Source of the DNA: Ornithinimicrobium pratense
GTDB taxonomy: Bacteria > Actinomycetota > Actinomycetes > Actinomycetales > Dermatophilaceae
Length of the DNA stretch: 64,000 nt
Direction: 5' to 3'
Assembly: GCF_008843165.1 (NCBI RefSeq)
Contig: NZ_CP044427.1
Coordinates: forward strand, 930,001 to 994,000
Shown: positions 1-8,989 of the stretch, one piece after another
Layout of the letters: each line of letters begins with the position of its first letter
How positions within the stretch are numbered: the first letter of the stretch is position 1
Notes under the pieces: generated by a model
Told to the model about the DNA's origin: nothing
Database searches by the model: none
Seen by the model: the letters and a program-made list of their open reading frames with translations, nothing else
Translations under genes and position numbers: made by a program

Positions 1-128
1 GCGCGTCGCTGGTGCGCATCGGCCACGTCATGCGCGCGGTCAGCGACATGCAGGAGCCGAACCTGGCACCGCTGTCGGTGGCGCTGCGCACCCTGCGCGG
101 CCTGGTACGCCAGGGCGCGGCCGACTGA
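1..128 (+). CDS. C-terminal fragment, possibly NAD-specific glutamate dehydrogenase
   Basis: An open frame enters from the left edge (first full codon at base 3) and stops at TGA 126-128, giving 41 residues. The tail contains EPNLAPLSVALRTLRGLV, which resembles the extreme C-terminus of the large (about 1,600-residue) NAD-dependent glutamate dehydrogenases of actinobacteria, where a D-L-A-x-LSVALR motif is common. Only the last helix is visible, so the family call is an inference from a short motif. No catalytic part lies in the window. Confidence 0.45.
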   Translation, partial: ASLVRIGHVMRAVSDMQEPNLAPLSVALRTLRGLVRQGAAD

Positions 129-229
129 CGGCCTACCCCGCCGGGCCCGACGCAAGGTGCGTCCGGCCCGGTGGGAGCCACGTCCGGCCCGACGGGAGCT
201 GTGCCGCCCGCCGCGGTTAGGCTCCTCGC

Positions 230-1765
230 GTGCCCTCCTTGCGCGAGACCCTGTCCCGGTCGACGATGTCGAGCGCCGACGTCGACTGGCTGTACCGGCT
301 GGTCGGGGACTGGCAGATGCTGGCGGACCTGTCCTTTGCGGACCTGACGCTGTGGCTGCCGGTGCAGCAGGACGACGAGTCGGACCCGCACGTCTCGCCG
401 TGGTTCCTGGCCGCCCACGCCCGGCCGTCGACGGGACCGAACTTCTACCACGAGGACGTCATCGGCCAGCCCCCCACCCAGGAGCGGCAGGGGTGGCTAC
501 AGCAGGTGATGCAGACCGCCCGGCCGGTGACACCGCCGGAGGTCGGTTTCGTGCGGGAGCAGTACATCCCGGTGGTGCGGGCGGGCCGGGCGATCGCGGT
601 GATGGTGCGGCATACCGACCTGCAGAACATGCGCCAGCAGGGCGGCCTGGAGGTCAACTACCTGCAGATCAGCCAGCAGCTCTTCAGCATGATCGCCGAG
701 GGCGGCTTCCCGACCGAGGGGGCAGCCTCCGGCGGGGTGGGGAGGGGCACACCCCGGGTCGGCGACGGGGTGGTGCGGCTCACCGCGGAGGGGGTCATCG
801 ACTACGCCAGCCCGAACGCGGTGTCGGCCCTGCGCCGGCTGGGGCACACCGACCCGGTGCTGGGGGCCGATCTGTCCGAGATCGTCACCTCGCGGCTGCC
901 GCAGGGCACGACGCTGGACGAGACGGTGCCGTTGGTGCTGACCGGGCGCGCGCCGTGGGGCACCGAGATCGCCACACCGTCGCTCAACCTCACCCTGCGG
1001 GCGGTGCCGCTGACCCGCCGGGGGCAACGGGTGGGTGCGCTGCTGCTGCTGCGCGACGTCAGCGAGCTGCGGCGGCGCGAGCGCGAGCTGCTGAGCAAGG
1101 ACGCAACCATCCGGGAGATCCACCACCGGGTGAAGAACAACCTGCAGACGGTGGCGGCGCTGCTGCGGCTGCAGTCGCGTCGGCTGACCGACCCGGGCGC
1201 GCAGGCGGCGCTGGCCGAGGCCGGACGGCGGCTGTCCACGGTGGCGCTGGTGCACGACACGCTGTCCCAGGGATTCACCGAGTCGGTCGACTTCGACGAG
1301 GTCGCCACCCGCATCCTGCGCGCCACCGCCGAGGTGGCCTCGACCCGCACCCTGCCGGTCGCGACCGCCCTGGAGGGCAGCTTCGGGCGGTTGCGGGCGG
1401 AGGCGGCGACCCACCTGGCGATGGTGCTCGCCGAGCTGGTGCACAACGCTGTCGAGCACGGCTTCGAGGAGGCTGACGGGGAGCGGCCCGCCCCCCGGGT
1501 CGTGGTGCAGGCCCGACGCCGCGTGGACAACACCGAGGACGTGCTCGAGGTGGAGGTCCGCGACAACGGCCGGGGAATGTCGGGGCCGGCGGCCGCCGCG
1601 GCCCGGACGGGGGAGGGTCCGGGCAGCGGGCTGGGGATGCAGATCGTGCAGGCTCTGCTCACCGACCTGCGCGGGGATATCTCCTGGGGAACAGCACAGC
1701 CGCACGGAACCGTCGTACGGTTCATCGTGCGGCTGCCGGGGGCAGGGGCGTGGGGTCAGGGGTGA
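230..1765 (+). CDS. pdtaS: PdtaS-type sensor histidine kinase
   Basis: A 511-residue cytosolic histidine kinase with a GTG start. The N-terminal ~150 residues form a GAF-like sensor region and residues ~175-285 a PAS-like region. A HisKA_2 dimerisation block follows, with EIHHRVKNNL (phospho-accepting His near residue 299), then an HATPase_c domain showing LAELVHNAVEH (N box), DNGRGM (G1) and GSGLGMQIV (G2). No membrane segment is visible. HisKA_2/GAF/PAS is the architecture of M. tuberculosis PdtaS, which phosphorylates the antitermination regulator PdtaR. No PdtaR-like gene lies in the window. whiB1 follows in convergent orientation, as in mycobacteria (Rv3220c next to Rv3219), which strengthens the orthology. 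Confidence 0.87.
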   Translation: MPSLRETLSRSTMSSADVDWLYRLVGDWQMLADLSFADLTLWLPVQQDDESDPHVSPWFLAAHARPSTGPNFYHEDVIGQPPTQERQGWLQQVMQTARPVTPPEVGFVREQYIPVVRAGRAIAVMVRHTDLQNMRQQGGLEVNYLQISQQLFSMIAEGGFPTEGAASGGVGRGTPRVGDGVVRLTAEGVIDYASPNAVSALRRLGHTDPVLGADLSEIVTSRLPQGTTLDETVPLVLTGRAPWGTEIATPSLNLTLRAVPLTRRGQRVGALLLLRDVSELRRRERELLSKDATIREIHHRVKNNLQTVAALLRLQSRRLTDPGAQAALAEAGRRLSTVALVHDTLSQGFTESVDFDEVATRILRATAEVASTRTLPVATALEGSFGRLRAEAATHLAMVLAELVHNAVEHGFEEADGERPAPRVVVQARRRVDNTEDVLEVEVRDNGRGMSGPAAAAARTGEGPGSGLGMQIVQALLTDLRGDISWGTAQPHGTVVRFIVRLPGAGAWGQG

Positions 1766-1821
1766 GCGGTCTGCGTGGTGCGGGTGCCCCGGACGGGGGC
1801 GGGCGTCCCGCCCGGGCGGTT

Positions 1822-2070
1822 CTAACCGGCCCGGCGGGCCCGCGCCTTGCGCCGCTTCAGGGCCCGACGCTCGTCCTCGGACAGTCCTCCCCAGACGCCG
1901 GCGTCCTGACCGGTCTCCAGTGCCCACTTCAAGCAGGTGTCGATCACCGGGCAGGTGCGGCAGACGGCCTTGGCCTCTTCGATCTGCTGCAGCGCCGGGC
2001 CGGTGTTGCCGATCGGGAAGAAGAGTTCAGGGTCTTCGTCGAGGCACGCCGCGCGATCGCGCCAGTCCAT
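1822..2070 (-). CDS. whiB1: WhiB-family iron-sulfur transcriptional regulator WhiB1
   Basis: An 82-residue Wbl protein. The four cluster ligands are at C9, C37, C40 and C46 (Cys-x27-Cys-x2-Cys-x5-Cys), followed by the GVWGG turn and a basic tail (ERRALKRRKARARR) for DNA contact. Length and motifs (MDWR at the start, EDPELFFP, TGQDAGVWGGLSEDERRALKRR) match M. tuberculosis WhiB1, an essential [4Fe-4S], NO-sensitive partner of the principal sigma factor. AAGGAG lies 9 bases before the ATG. The gene is convergent with pdtaS, the same neighbour as in mycobacteria. Confidence 0.96.
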   Translation of the reverse strand: MDWRDRAACLDEDPELFFPIGNTGPALQQIEEAKAVCRTCPVIDTCLKWALETGQDAGVWGGLSEDERRALKRRKARARRAG

Positions 2071-2371
2071 CAGTAGTACTCCTTGCTCGCCGTCCGGGGA
2101 CAGCGCTCGAGGTCGTCACCGGTCTGGCTAGCAGGGAAACATCGCCGGACGGGACGACACATCATTGCTCTCGTCCTGCGAGCGCCCTGAGTCGTACGCC
2201 CGCTACATCTGAAGTGCCAACGTGGAAGTTGTACACACTGTTCCCCAGTGTTCCATCCAGGCGCAGGAGGCACAAGGGTCTGGCTTGTGCTGGTCGAGCC
2301 GAGGGTATGAGGCGTCAGTCACATTCGTCCCGGTGAGCCGGGACGCGCGGGGGCTGTCTAGGGTGAGATTC
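2071..2371. promoter_or_regulatory. divergent intergenic region between whiB1 and the amidohydrolase
   Basis: No gene is seen in these 301 bases. Two dyads are visible. ACACTG-N5-CAGTGT (2235-2251) could be an operator for either gene. CGTCCCGG-TGAG-CCGGGACG (2326-2345) is an 8-bp perfect hairpin just upstream of the amidohydrolase. TAGGGT (2359-2364) resembles a -10 element only 7 bases before ATG 2372, which would make that mRNA almost leaderless. The regulators are unknown. Confidence 0.4.
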
Positions 2372-3616
2372 ATGTCGACAACCTCTGCAGAGACCAGCGC
2401 CCGGACCGACCAGACCTCGCCCTCCATCCTTGCCGTCGTGGGGGGCTACGTCGTGCCCGTCGAGGGTGACCCGATCCAGGGCGGGGTCGTCCTGGTCCGC
2501 GACGGCCGGATCGAGGCGTTGGGTGAGTCCGGTCAGGTGGAGGTGCCCGCCGACGCCGAGGTGATCGACGCCGCTGGCGGCTGGGTGCTGCCCGGCCTGG
2601 TCGACGCCCACGTCCACCTGGGTGTCTGGGAGGAGGGCGAGGGCTGGGCCGGTCAGGACACCAACGAGATGACCGACCCGGTGATGGCCGCCGCGCGGGC
2701 GATCGACGGGATCAACCCGCGCGAGGCCGGCTTCGACGACGCCCTCATGGGCGGCATCACCACCGTCAACATCACCCCCGGCTCGGGCAACCCGATCGGG
2801 GGACAGGCGGTCGCGCTGAAGACCTACGGCCGGATGGTCGACGAGATGGTGCTGCGCAACCCCTCCGGGGTCAAGTCAGCGCTGGGGGAGAACCCCAAGC
2901 GGGTCTACGGCGAGCAGAAGAAGACGCCCTCGACCCGACTAGGGGTCGCGCTGGTCCTGCGGCGGGCCTTCGCCGCGGCCCGGTCCTACCAGGCCAAGGT
3001 GGCCGCGGCCGAGGGCAAGCCGGTCGACACCGACCTGGTCGCGGAGGTGCTGGGCAAGGTCCTTGACCGGGAGATCCCGTGGCGCCAGCACTGCCACCGG
3101 GCCGACGACATCGCCACCGCGCTGCGGCTGGCCGACGAGTTCGGCTACCGGCTGGTGCTGGACCACGGCACCGAGAGCTATCTGCTGGCGGACGTGCTGG
3201 CGCAGAAGCAGGTCCCGGTGCTCTACGGCCCGATGATCGTCTCCCGCAGCAAGGTCGAGGTGCGGGACCGCTCGCTGCGCGCTCCCGGCATCCTGGACCG
3301 GGCCGGCGTGGAGGTCTCGATCATCACCGACCACCCGGTCGTGCCGATCGAGTACCTCATCACCCAGGCGGCACTCGCCGTCCGGGAGGGTATGGACCGT
3401 GATGCCGCACTGCGGGCGGTGACGCTCAACCCGGCCAGGGTGCTCGGGGTGCAGGACCGGGTGGGCTCGGTGGCCGTGGGCAAGGACGCCGACCTGGTGC
3501 TCTGGTCCGGCGACCCGTTCGAGCTGCAGTCGCGGGTGCTGCGCACCTGGATCGACGGGGTCGAGGTCTACTCCTGGGACGAGACCTCGGGGAGGGGCTC
3601 TGTCCGGCCGCGCTGA
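2372..3616 (+). CDS. amidohydrolase family protein
   Basis: A 414-residue metal-dependent amidohydrolase of the imidazolonepropionase/dihydroorotase-like superfamily. The N-terminal beta-sandwich strand (VVLVRDGRIEALG) leads to the metal-binding HVHLG after the LPGLVDA strand. Later barrel motifs are HCHRADDI, LDHGTE and the catalytic-Asp region IITDHPV, and the C-terminus returns to the sandwich (VGSVAVGKDADLVLWSGDPF). The frame is open further upstream to 2222, but ATG 2372 is chosen because AGGGTGAG precedes it and homology-like sequence begins here. The substrate cannot be told from sequence. The usual N-terminal H-x-H metal site is present. Confidence 0.88.
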   Translation: MSTTSAETSARTDQTSPSILAVVGGYVVPVEGDPIQGGVVLVRDGRIEALGESGQVEVPADAEVIDAAGGWVLPGLVDAHVHLGVWEEGEGWAGQDTNEMTDPVMAAARAIDGINPREAGFDDALMGGITTVNITPGSGNPIGGQAVALKTYGRMVDEMVLRNPSGVKSALGENPKRVYGEQKKTPSTRLGVALVLRRAFAAARSYQAKVAAAEGKPVDTDLVAEVLGKVLDREIPWRQHCHRADDIATALRLADEFGYRLVLDHGTESYLLADVLAQKQVPVLYGPMIVSRSKVEVRDRSLRAPGILDRAGVEVSIITDHPVVPIEYLITQAALAVREGMDRDAALRAVTLNPARVLGVQDRVGSVAVGKDADLVLWSGDPFELQSRVLRTWIDGVEVYSWDETSGRGSVRPR

Positions 3617-3690
3617 GCCTCACGCTACACCGCCACGGCGCCGCGATGTGGCCGGCCGCGCCAGCAGGTCGTGAAACCCACCTCGGCCCC

Positions 3691-4452
3691 TCAGTGGGCT
3701 GGGGTGACCCGCTCCGCGTGGTGCTGCGCCAGGACGCAGTCGGGGCACAGCCCGTGGCCCGGGAGCCGGTAGAAGACGCAGCAGCCGGAGCGCAGAAACA
3801 CCTCACCCGCTCGCTCCGTCGCCCCACCGACGCCTTCGGGCAGCGTCCCGGGGTCGCGCAGGCCACCGCCCTGAGCCACGCCGTCCAGGGCGAGCAGCGC
3901 CCGGGCCAGCGCCCACGCCCGGGGTCCGGCGTCGGGGCGCAGCCGGGCCAGCACCCGGGCCGCGCCGACCAGCGAGGACGTGGCGTTGCTAGCCAGCACC
4001 CGCTGCGGGGTGCGGCCGATCCGACCGCAGGCGTGGTTCAGGGCTGCCAGGCTGCCCCGCACGACCAGGCCGTCGATCGCGGTGACGGCCTGGTCGAGCG
4101 AGCCGGCGGCATACCAGCGCTGCGGGTCGCTCAGCCCCAGCGGCACGGGGCCGCGGTGCGCGGGGCTGGCCACGAGGTTGGCGGGGGAGACATCCGGGAC
4201 GTGCTGGTGCAGGACGGCGCTCGCCAGCGTCACCGACCAGAGACGTGAGGCGAGGGCGACCTGGGCCGCGGACACCGCGACCTTGGGGTCGACGTCGTCC
4301 ACCGGCAGACCGCTGCTCGCCGCCAGGACCTCCCGGACGTGGACGAACCGTGCGGTCAGCGACTGCTCGGCGAGCACCTGCTCCCAGGGCATGGCGTCCG
4401 ACCCCGGCGGTGGGGGCGCAGTCAGCTCGTGAAAGCCGCCGAGGTCCCGCAA
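3691..4452 (-). CDS. FhuF-like (2Fe-2S)-binding protein
   Basis: About 254 residues. The C-terminus carries SGCCVFYRLPGHGLCPDC, the Cys-Cys-x10-Cys-x2-Cys cluster motif of the FhuF family, whose E. coli member is a [2Fe-2S] ferric-siderophore reductase. The start is unclear. Between the ppdK stop (4524) and the conserved LGGFHEL there is no ATG or GTG in any frame. TTG 4452 is used here; the first in-frame ATG (4392) would delete the conserved N-terminus. The gene follows ppdK on the same strand. A missed base upstream or a rare start codon could explain the absence of a normal start. Confidence 0.72.
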   Translation of the reverse strand: MRDLGGFHELTAPPPPGSDAMPWEQVLAEQSLTARFVHVREVLAASSGLPVDDVDPKVAVSAAQVALASRLWSVTLASAVLHQHVPDVSPANLVASPAHRGPVPLGLSDPQRWYAAGSLDQAVTAIDGLVVRGSLAALNHACGRIGRTPQRVLASNATSSLVGAARVLARLRPDAGPRAWALARALLALDGVAQGGGLRDPGTLPEGVGGATERAGEVFLRSGCCVFYRLPGHGLCPDCVLAQHHAERVTPAH

Positions 4453-4523
4453 GGTCTGCAGCCAGGAACGGTCGGGCTCGGTCAGGTCGGTGCTGATGGA
4501 TCGTGTCCTGTCGGGGTGGGAGG

Positions 4524-7189
4524 TCAGCCGTCGGCGCGCTTCTGCCCGCCCAGGACGGCGCGAGCGGCAGCGAACCGGGCGATCGGCACCCGGAAGGGGG
4601 AGCAAGAGACGTAGTCGAGGCCCAACTCGTCGAAGAGCGCGATCGAGGCGGGGTCGCCGCCGTGCTCTCCGCAGACGCCGAGCTTCAGCCCGGGCTTGGC
4701 GCCCCGCCCCTTCTCCACGCCGATCTGGACCAGGGCGCCCACACCGTCGCGGTCGATCGACTCGAACGGGTTGCTCGGGATGACCTCCTCGGCGACGTAG
4801 TCGGACAGGAAGCCGCCCTCGGCGTCGTCGCGGGAGATCCCGATGCCGGTCTGGGTGAGGTCGTTGGTGCCGAAGGAGAAGAAGTCGGCGTGCTCGGCGA
4901 TCTGGTCGGCGACCACGCAGGCGCGGGGCAGCTCGATCATCGTGCCGACGCTGACCTCCAGCTCCGCCCCGGCGGACTCCAGCTCCTCGGCCACGACCTC
5001 CTCCACCACCCGGCGCTGGCTCTGCAGCTCGGCGGCGTAGGCGACCAGCGGGATCATGATCTCCACGCCGGCCGTCTCGCCCTCCCGCTCGCGCACGGCC
5101 AGGGCGGCCCGGACGATGGCGCGGGCCTGCATGGCCGGGATCTCCGGGTAGAGCATGGCCAGCCGGCAGCCGCGGGTGCCCAGCATCGGGTTCTGCTCGT
5201 GCAGGCGCTTGACCTGTCCGAGCAGGACCCTCGCCCGCTCCAGCTCGCCCCCGTCGCCGTCGGTGAGCTCCAAACGCTGGACGAGCAGCGACTGGTCCAC
5301 CAGCGGGGGCAGGAACTCGTGCAGCGGCGGGTCCAGCAGCCGGACGGTCACCGGCAGGCCCTTCATCGCCGTGAAGATCGCCTCGAAGTCCTCCTGCTGC
5401 ATCGGTAGGATCTTCTCCAGAGCCTGGGCCCGCGCGTCCTCGTCCTCGGCCAGGATCATCTCCCGCACGGCGGGCAGCCGGTCGGCGGCCATGAACATGT
5501 GCTCGGTGCGGCACAGCCCGATGCCGGCCGCGCCGAGCTCGCGGGCCTTCGCCGCGTCCTCGCCGGTGTCGGCGTTGGCGCGCACGCCCAGGCGCCGGAC
5601 CTCGTCGGCCCAGCCCAGGATCGCCTCGAAGTCCTCGTTGATCTGCGGGGGCACCAGCTCCAGCGCCTCGCCGTAGACGTGGCCGGTCGAGCCATCGAGG
5701 GTGATGACGTCCCCGTCGCGGAAGACCCGGTCACCGATGGTCAGCGACTTCTCGGAGGTGTTGATCCGGATCGCGTTGGCACCGGCCACGCAGGGTTTGC
5801 CCATGCCGCGCGCGACCACGGCGGCGTGCGAGGTCATCCCGCCGTGCGCGGTCAGCACGCCCTGGGCCTGGATCACGCCGTGGATGTCATCGGGGGTGGT
5901 CTCGTAGCGGACCAGCACGACCGCCTCCCCCGCCTCACCGCGCCGGGCGGCGGTGTCGGCGTCGAAGACGACCTCGCCCACGGCGGCGCCGGGGGAGGCC
6001 GGCAGGCCCTTGGTCACCGGCGTCCGGCCGTGCTCGGCGTCGATGGCGGGGTGCAGCAGCTGGTCCAGCTGCCCGGGCTCCACCCGCTGCAGCGCCTCCT
6101 CGCGGGTGAGCACGCCCTCCTCGACCATGTCGCGGGCGACCTTGAGCGCGGCCGCCGCCGTGCGCTTGCCGTTACGGGTCTGCAACAGGTAGAGCGTGCC
6201 CTCCTCGACGGTGAACTCGATGTCCTGCATGTCCTTGTAGTGCGCCTCGAGGTCGCGCATCGTCGCCACCAGCTGCTCGTAGGCCTGCGGCAGCACCTGC
6301 TCCATCTCCGGCAGCGGGCGCGGGGTGCGGATGCCGGCGACCACGTCCTCGCCCTGGGCGTTGACCAGGAACTCGCCGTAGAGCTCGTGCGCGCCGGTGG
6401 AGGGGTCGCGGGTGAAACAAACGCCGGTGGCGGAGGTCTCGCCGCGGTTGCCGAAGACCATCTGCATGACGTTCACCGCCGTCCCCAGGTCATCGGGGAT
6501 GTCGTTGGCCTTGCGGTAGACCCGGGCGCGGGGGTGTCCCAGGATCGGAAGACGGCGTCGATCGCCCGACGCAGCTGCTCGTGCGGGTCCGTGGGCAGGT
6601 CCCTACCCAGCTCGCGGCGCGAGACGTCCTTGAAGGTCGCCACCAGCTCCTGTAGGTCCTCGGTGGACAGGTGGGTGTCCTGTTCGACCCCGCGACGGGC
6701 CTTGAGCGAGGTCAGCTCGTCCTCGTACAGGTGCGGCGGGACGCCCTCGACGACGTCGCCATACATCTGGATGAACCGGCGGTAGGAGTCCCAGGCGAAG
6801 CGCGGGTTGTCGGCCTGGGCCGCGAGCGCCTCGACGGTGTCGTCGCCGATGCCCAGGTTAAGGATGGTGTCCATCATCCCCGGCATGGAGAAGACGGCCC
6901 CCGAGCGGACCGAGAGCAGCAGCGGGTCCTGTCCGCCCAGGGTGCGTCCGGTGCGCTCCTGCAGGCGCTCCAGGGCGGTCTGCACGTCCTCCCACAAGCC
7001 GTCGGGCCACTCACCCCCGGCGCGCATGGTGTCCACACAGGCGGCGGTGCTCACCGTGAAACCGTCCGGGACAGGGATGCCCAGGCGCTTCATCTCTGCC
7101 AGGTTGGCACCCTTCCCACCCAGGATGGTGCGCATCTGGGCGCTGCCCTCAGACATGTCGTAGAGGTACTTGGCGGCTTCACCGGTCAT
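4524..7189 (-). pseudogene. ppdK: pyruvate, phosphate dikinase, reading frame broken at a C-run
   Basis: PPDK interconverts pyruvate + ATP + Pi and PEP + AMP + PPi. The upstream part (7189 to about 6530) has the N-terminal nucleotide-binding half (ILGGKGANLAEM, SVRSGAVFSMPGMMDTILNLG, FIQMYGDVV). The downstream part has GNRGETSATGVCFTRDP, the phospho-His region (GGMTSHAAVVARGMGKPCV) and the PEP/pyruvate barrel ending SFGTNDLTQT and CGEHGGDP. The frame breaks after SWDTP. At a run of five C on the coding strand (6530-6534) one extra C restores RARVYRKANDIPDDLGTAVNV and a continuous protein of about 888 residues, the normal length. Both halves are well conserved, so a missed base in the homopolymer is more likely than a real pseudogene. 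ATG 7189 is the natural start. The regulator lies directly upstream on the same strand. Confidence 0.9.
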
Positions 7190-7274
7190 CGGCAGATCGC
7201 TCCTCGTGAGGGGGGACGGGGCACCAGCGCCCCGCCGGACACCACCGAGAGTATCGCCACCCCCGGGAAAGGTC

Positions 7275-8114
7275 TCACCGCCCCTGTGCGGCCTCCTTGC
7301 GCCGCTCGACCAGCTCGATGACCCGGCCGGCGGCCTCCTCCAGCGCGATGTCGGTGGTGTCGATGATCGGGCAGCCCAGGTTGCGCTGGACGCCGCTGAT
7401 CTCGTCCAGCTCGTCGAAGATCTTGACCAGGTCGGTGTAACCGTCCCGGCGCACCCCAACGCTGCCCATCGCCCGCAGCCGGCGGCCACGGATCTGCTGC
7501 AGCCGCTCGGGGTCGATGCTCAGCCCGACGATCTTCCAGCGCTCGACCTCGTGCAGCTGGCCAGGGACCGGGATGCCGGGGACGAGCGGGATGTTGGCGG
7601 TCTTGAACCCCAGATATCCCAGGTACATGGCCAGGGGCGTCTTGCCCGAGCGGCTGACCCCGACCAGGACGATGTCGGCCTCTCGCAGGTGGTTCTGCAG
7701 GTTGCCGTCGTCGTTGGCGATGGCGAACTCCATCGCCTGGACCCGCTTGAAGTAGTCCTCGCTCACCCCGACGGGGCGCACCACCCGCTCGGGAGCCTGC
7801 CCGGTCGCGGACGTCAGGGCGGCGACCGCCGGCTCGAGCAGGTCCGCGTGCGGCAACCCCCGCTCGGCGCACAGCTGGGCCACCAGGTGGCGCAGGCCTT
7901 CGTCAACGACGGTGGAGAAGACGACCGTGCGGGCCCGGTCCGGGTGCATCCGGCCGAAGGCGTCGAGCAGCCCGTCCGCGCTGGACTGCCGGGGGTGGCG
8001 AATGATCCGTACGTCGTATCCGGCGTACTGGGCCGCGGCCGCACGGGCGACGCGGGCGGCCGTGTCGCCCGTGGAGTCGGCGATGACGTGGACCTCGATC
8101 GTCGTGCGGGACAT
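7275..8114 (-). CDS. PPDK regulatory protein (bifunctional kinase/pyrophosphorylase)
   Basis: A 279-residue DUF299/PDRP protein. It phosphorylates (with ADP) and dephosphorylates (with Pi) the active-site Thr of pyruvate phosphate dikinase or PEP synthase. The family features are the ADST start (IADSTGDTA), the P-loop GVSRSGKT (residues ~152-159) and the C-terminal CPIIDTTDIALEEAA. It lies 85 bases upstream of ppdK on the same strand, so the two are probably co-transcribed, and the context says PpdK is its target. No terminator is visible between them. Confidence 0.93.
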   Translation of the reverse strand: MSRTTIEVHVIADSTGDTAARVARAAAAQYAGYDVRIIRHPRQSSADGLLDAFGRMHPDRARTVVFSTVVDEGLRHLVAQLCAERGLPHADLLEPAVAALTSATGQAPERVVRPVGVSEDYFKRVQAMEFAIANDDGNLQNHLREADIVLVGVSRSGKTPLAMYLGYLGFKTANIPLVPGIPVPGQLHEVERWKIVGLSIDPERLQQIRGRRLRAMGSVGVRRDGYTDLVKIFDELDEISGVQRNLGCPIIDTTDIALEEAAGRVIELVERRKEAAQGR

Positions 8115-8138
8115 GGACCGAGAGTAGGGGGCAGGCCT

Positions 8139-8465
8139 TTAGAGGGGTTCGTTGCGGTCGCCCGGCGCCGGCTCGGTGCCGATTCCCTCGACGTCGCCAC
8201 CGAGGCCTCCGGACCCGTCAGGACCAGCAGACGCGCTGGCCAGGGTCGACTCGCCGAGGGGATCGACGACCGTCTCCTGGGTGATCGCCGCGGACTGGTC
8301 CGGGTCGGCCAGGTGGGCCTCGCGCTCGCGCTCGGCCTCAGCCTGCTGGGCGCTGGTCAGGTGGCCGTCCTCGGTGTTGTCGCCGTGGCCGAACTCGCCA
8401 CCGACGAAGGAGCCCTGCTCCTCGTCCTCGTCACGGTCCCGCGGGCTGCTGGTCGTCTCGCTCAT
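8139..8465 (-). CDS. small acidic hypothetical protein
   Basis: A 108-residue protein very rich in Asp, Glu, Gly and Ser (RDEDEEQGSF, EDGHLTSAQQAEAEREREAH), with no hydrophobic segment and no cysteine. It is probably disordered and cytosolic. It lies 24 bases upstream of the PPDK regulator on the same strand and may share its transcript. I do not recognise a family. The codon third positions look coding on this strand and no competing frame is better. Confidence 0.6.
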   Translation of the reverse strand: MSETTSSPRDRDEDEEQGSFVGGEFGHGDNTEDGHLTSAQQAEAEREREAHLADPDQSAAITQETVVDPLGESTLASASAGPDGSGGLGGDVEGIGTEPAPGDRNEPL

Positions 8466-8517
8466 GCCGCCAGCCTGCCCCGGTCGCCGGCCGGCGGCAA
8501 CCGGGGTGGACGGCGCG

Positions 8518-8904
8518 TCACAGCCGTCCGGGTCCGTGGTGAACGTCCTCGGACAGGCGGATCACGGCGTAGTAGAGCTCCAGGCTCATCCGGATGAAGG
8601 CCAGGTAGACCAGACCCAGGATCGGGGCGGCCACCAGGAAGATCAGGCCGAGGAGGACGGCCACGCCTCCGTCGGTCATCATCGCCAGGGCACTGAAGAT
8701 CATCCCCAGCGTGGCCAGGCCCACCAGCACGGTGGCGACCACGTAGACGATCTTGACGATCTTGGGGGTGATGAAGGTGTCGAAGTTGAAGTCGAACAGG
8801 GCCTTGATCAGACCCGTGCTGGAGGTGCTCAGATCGCTGCCGCGCCCGCCGGGACCGGGACGGTTCGGGCCGGGCTGCTGGTGGGGGTCAGGGGGAGTGG
8901 ACAT
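8518..8904 (-). CDS. DUF4282 membrane protein
   Basis: A 128-residue protein. A Pro/Gly-rich N-terminus (~1-30) is followed by LIKALFDFNFDTFITPKIVKIVYV and two long hydrophobic segments (~48-75 and ~82-108), ending RMSLELYYAVIRLSEDVHH. This matches DUF4282, small two-helix membrane proteins of unknown function. ATG 8904 is chosen over the longer open frame because the family-like part begins shortly after it. The gene is divergent from miaA. Confidence 0.8.
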   Translation of the reverse strand: MSTPPDPHQQPGPNRPGPGGRGSDLSTSSTGLIKALFDFNFDTFITPKIVKIVYVVATVLVGLATLGMIFSALAMMTDGGVAVLLGLIFLVAAPILGLVYLAFIRMSLELYYAVIRLSEDVHHGPGRL

Positions 8905-8989
8905 CGTTGTCTCCTCGTCGCTGGCGACCTGGTGGAGCCCCCAAAGGCGGCCTGCCCGGGGTCTGGTCGCCAGTGACAGGATGCCAGTC

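Noticed and set aside
497..1927. Long minus-strand frame opposite pdtaS
   Set aside because: Shadow of the histidine kinase gene in GC-rich DNA; sequence is Arg/Pro/His rich without motifs.
8753..8989. N-terminal extension of miaA
   Set aside because: It is antisense to DUF4282 and lacks MiaA similarity; ATG 8990 fits the family length.
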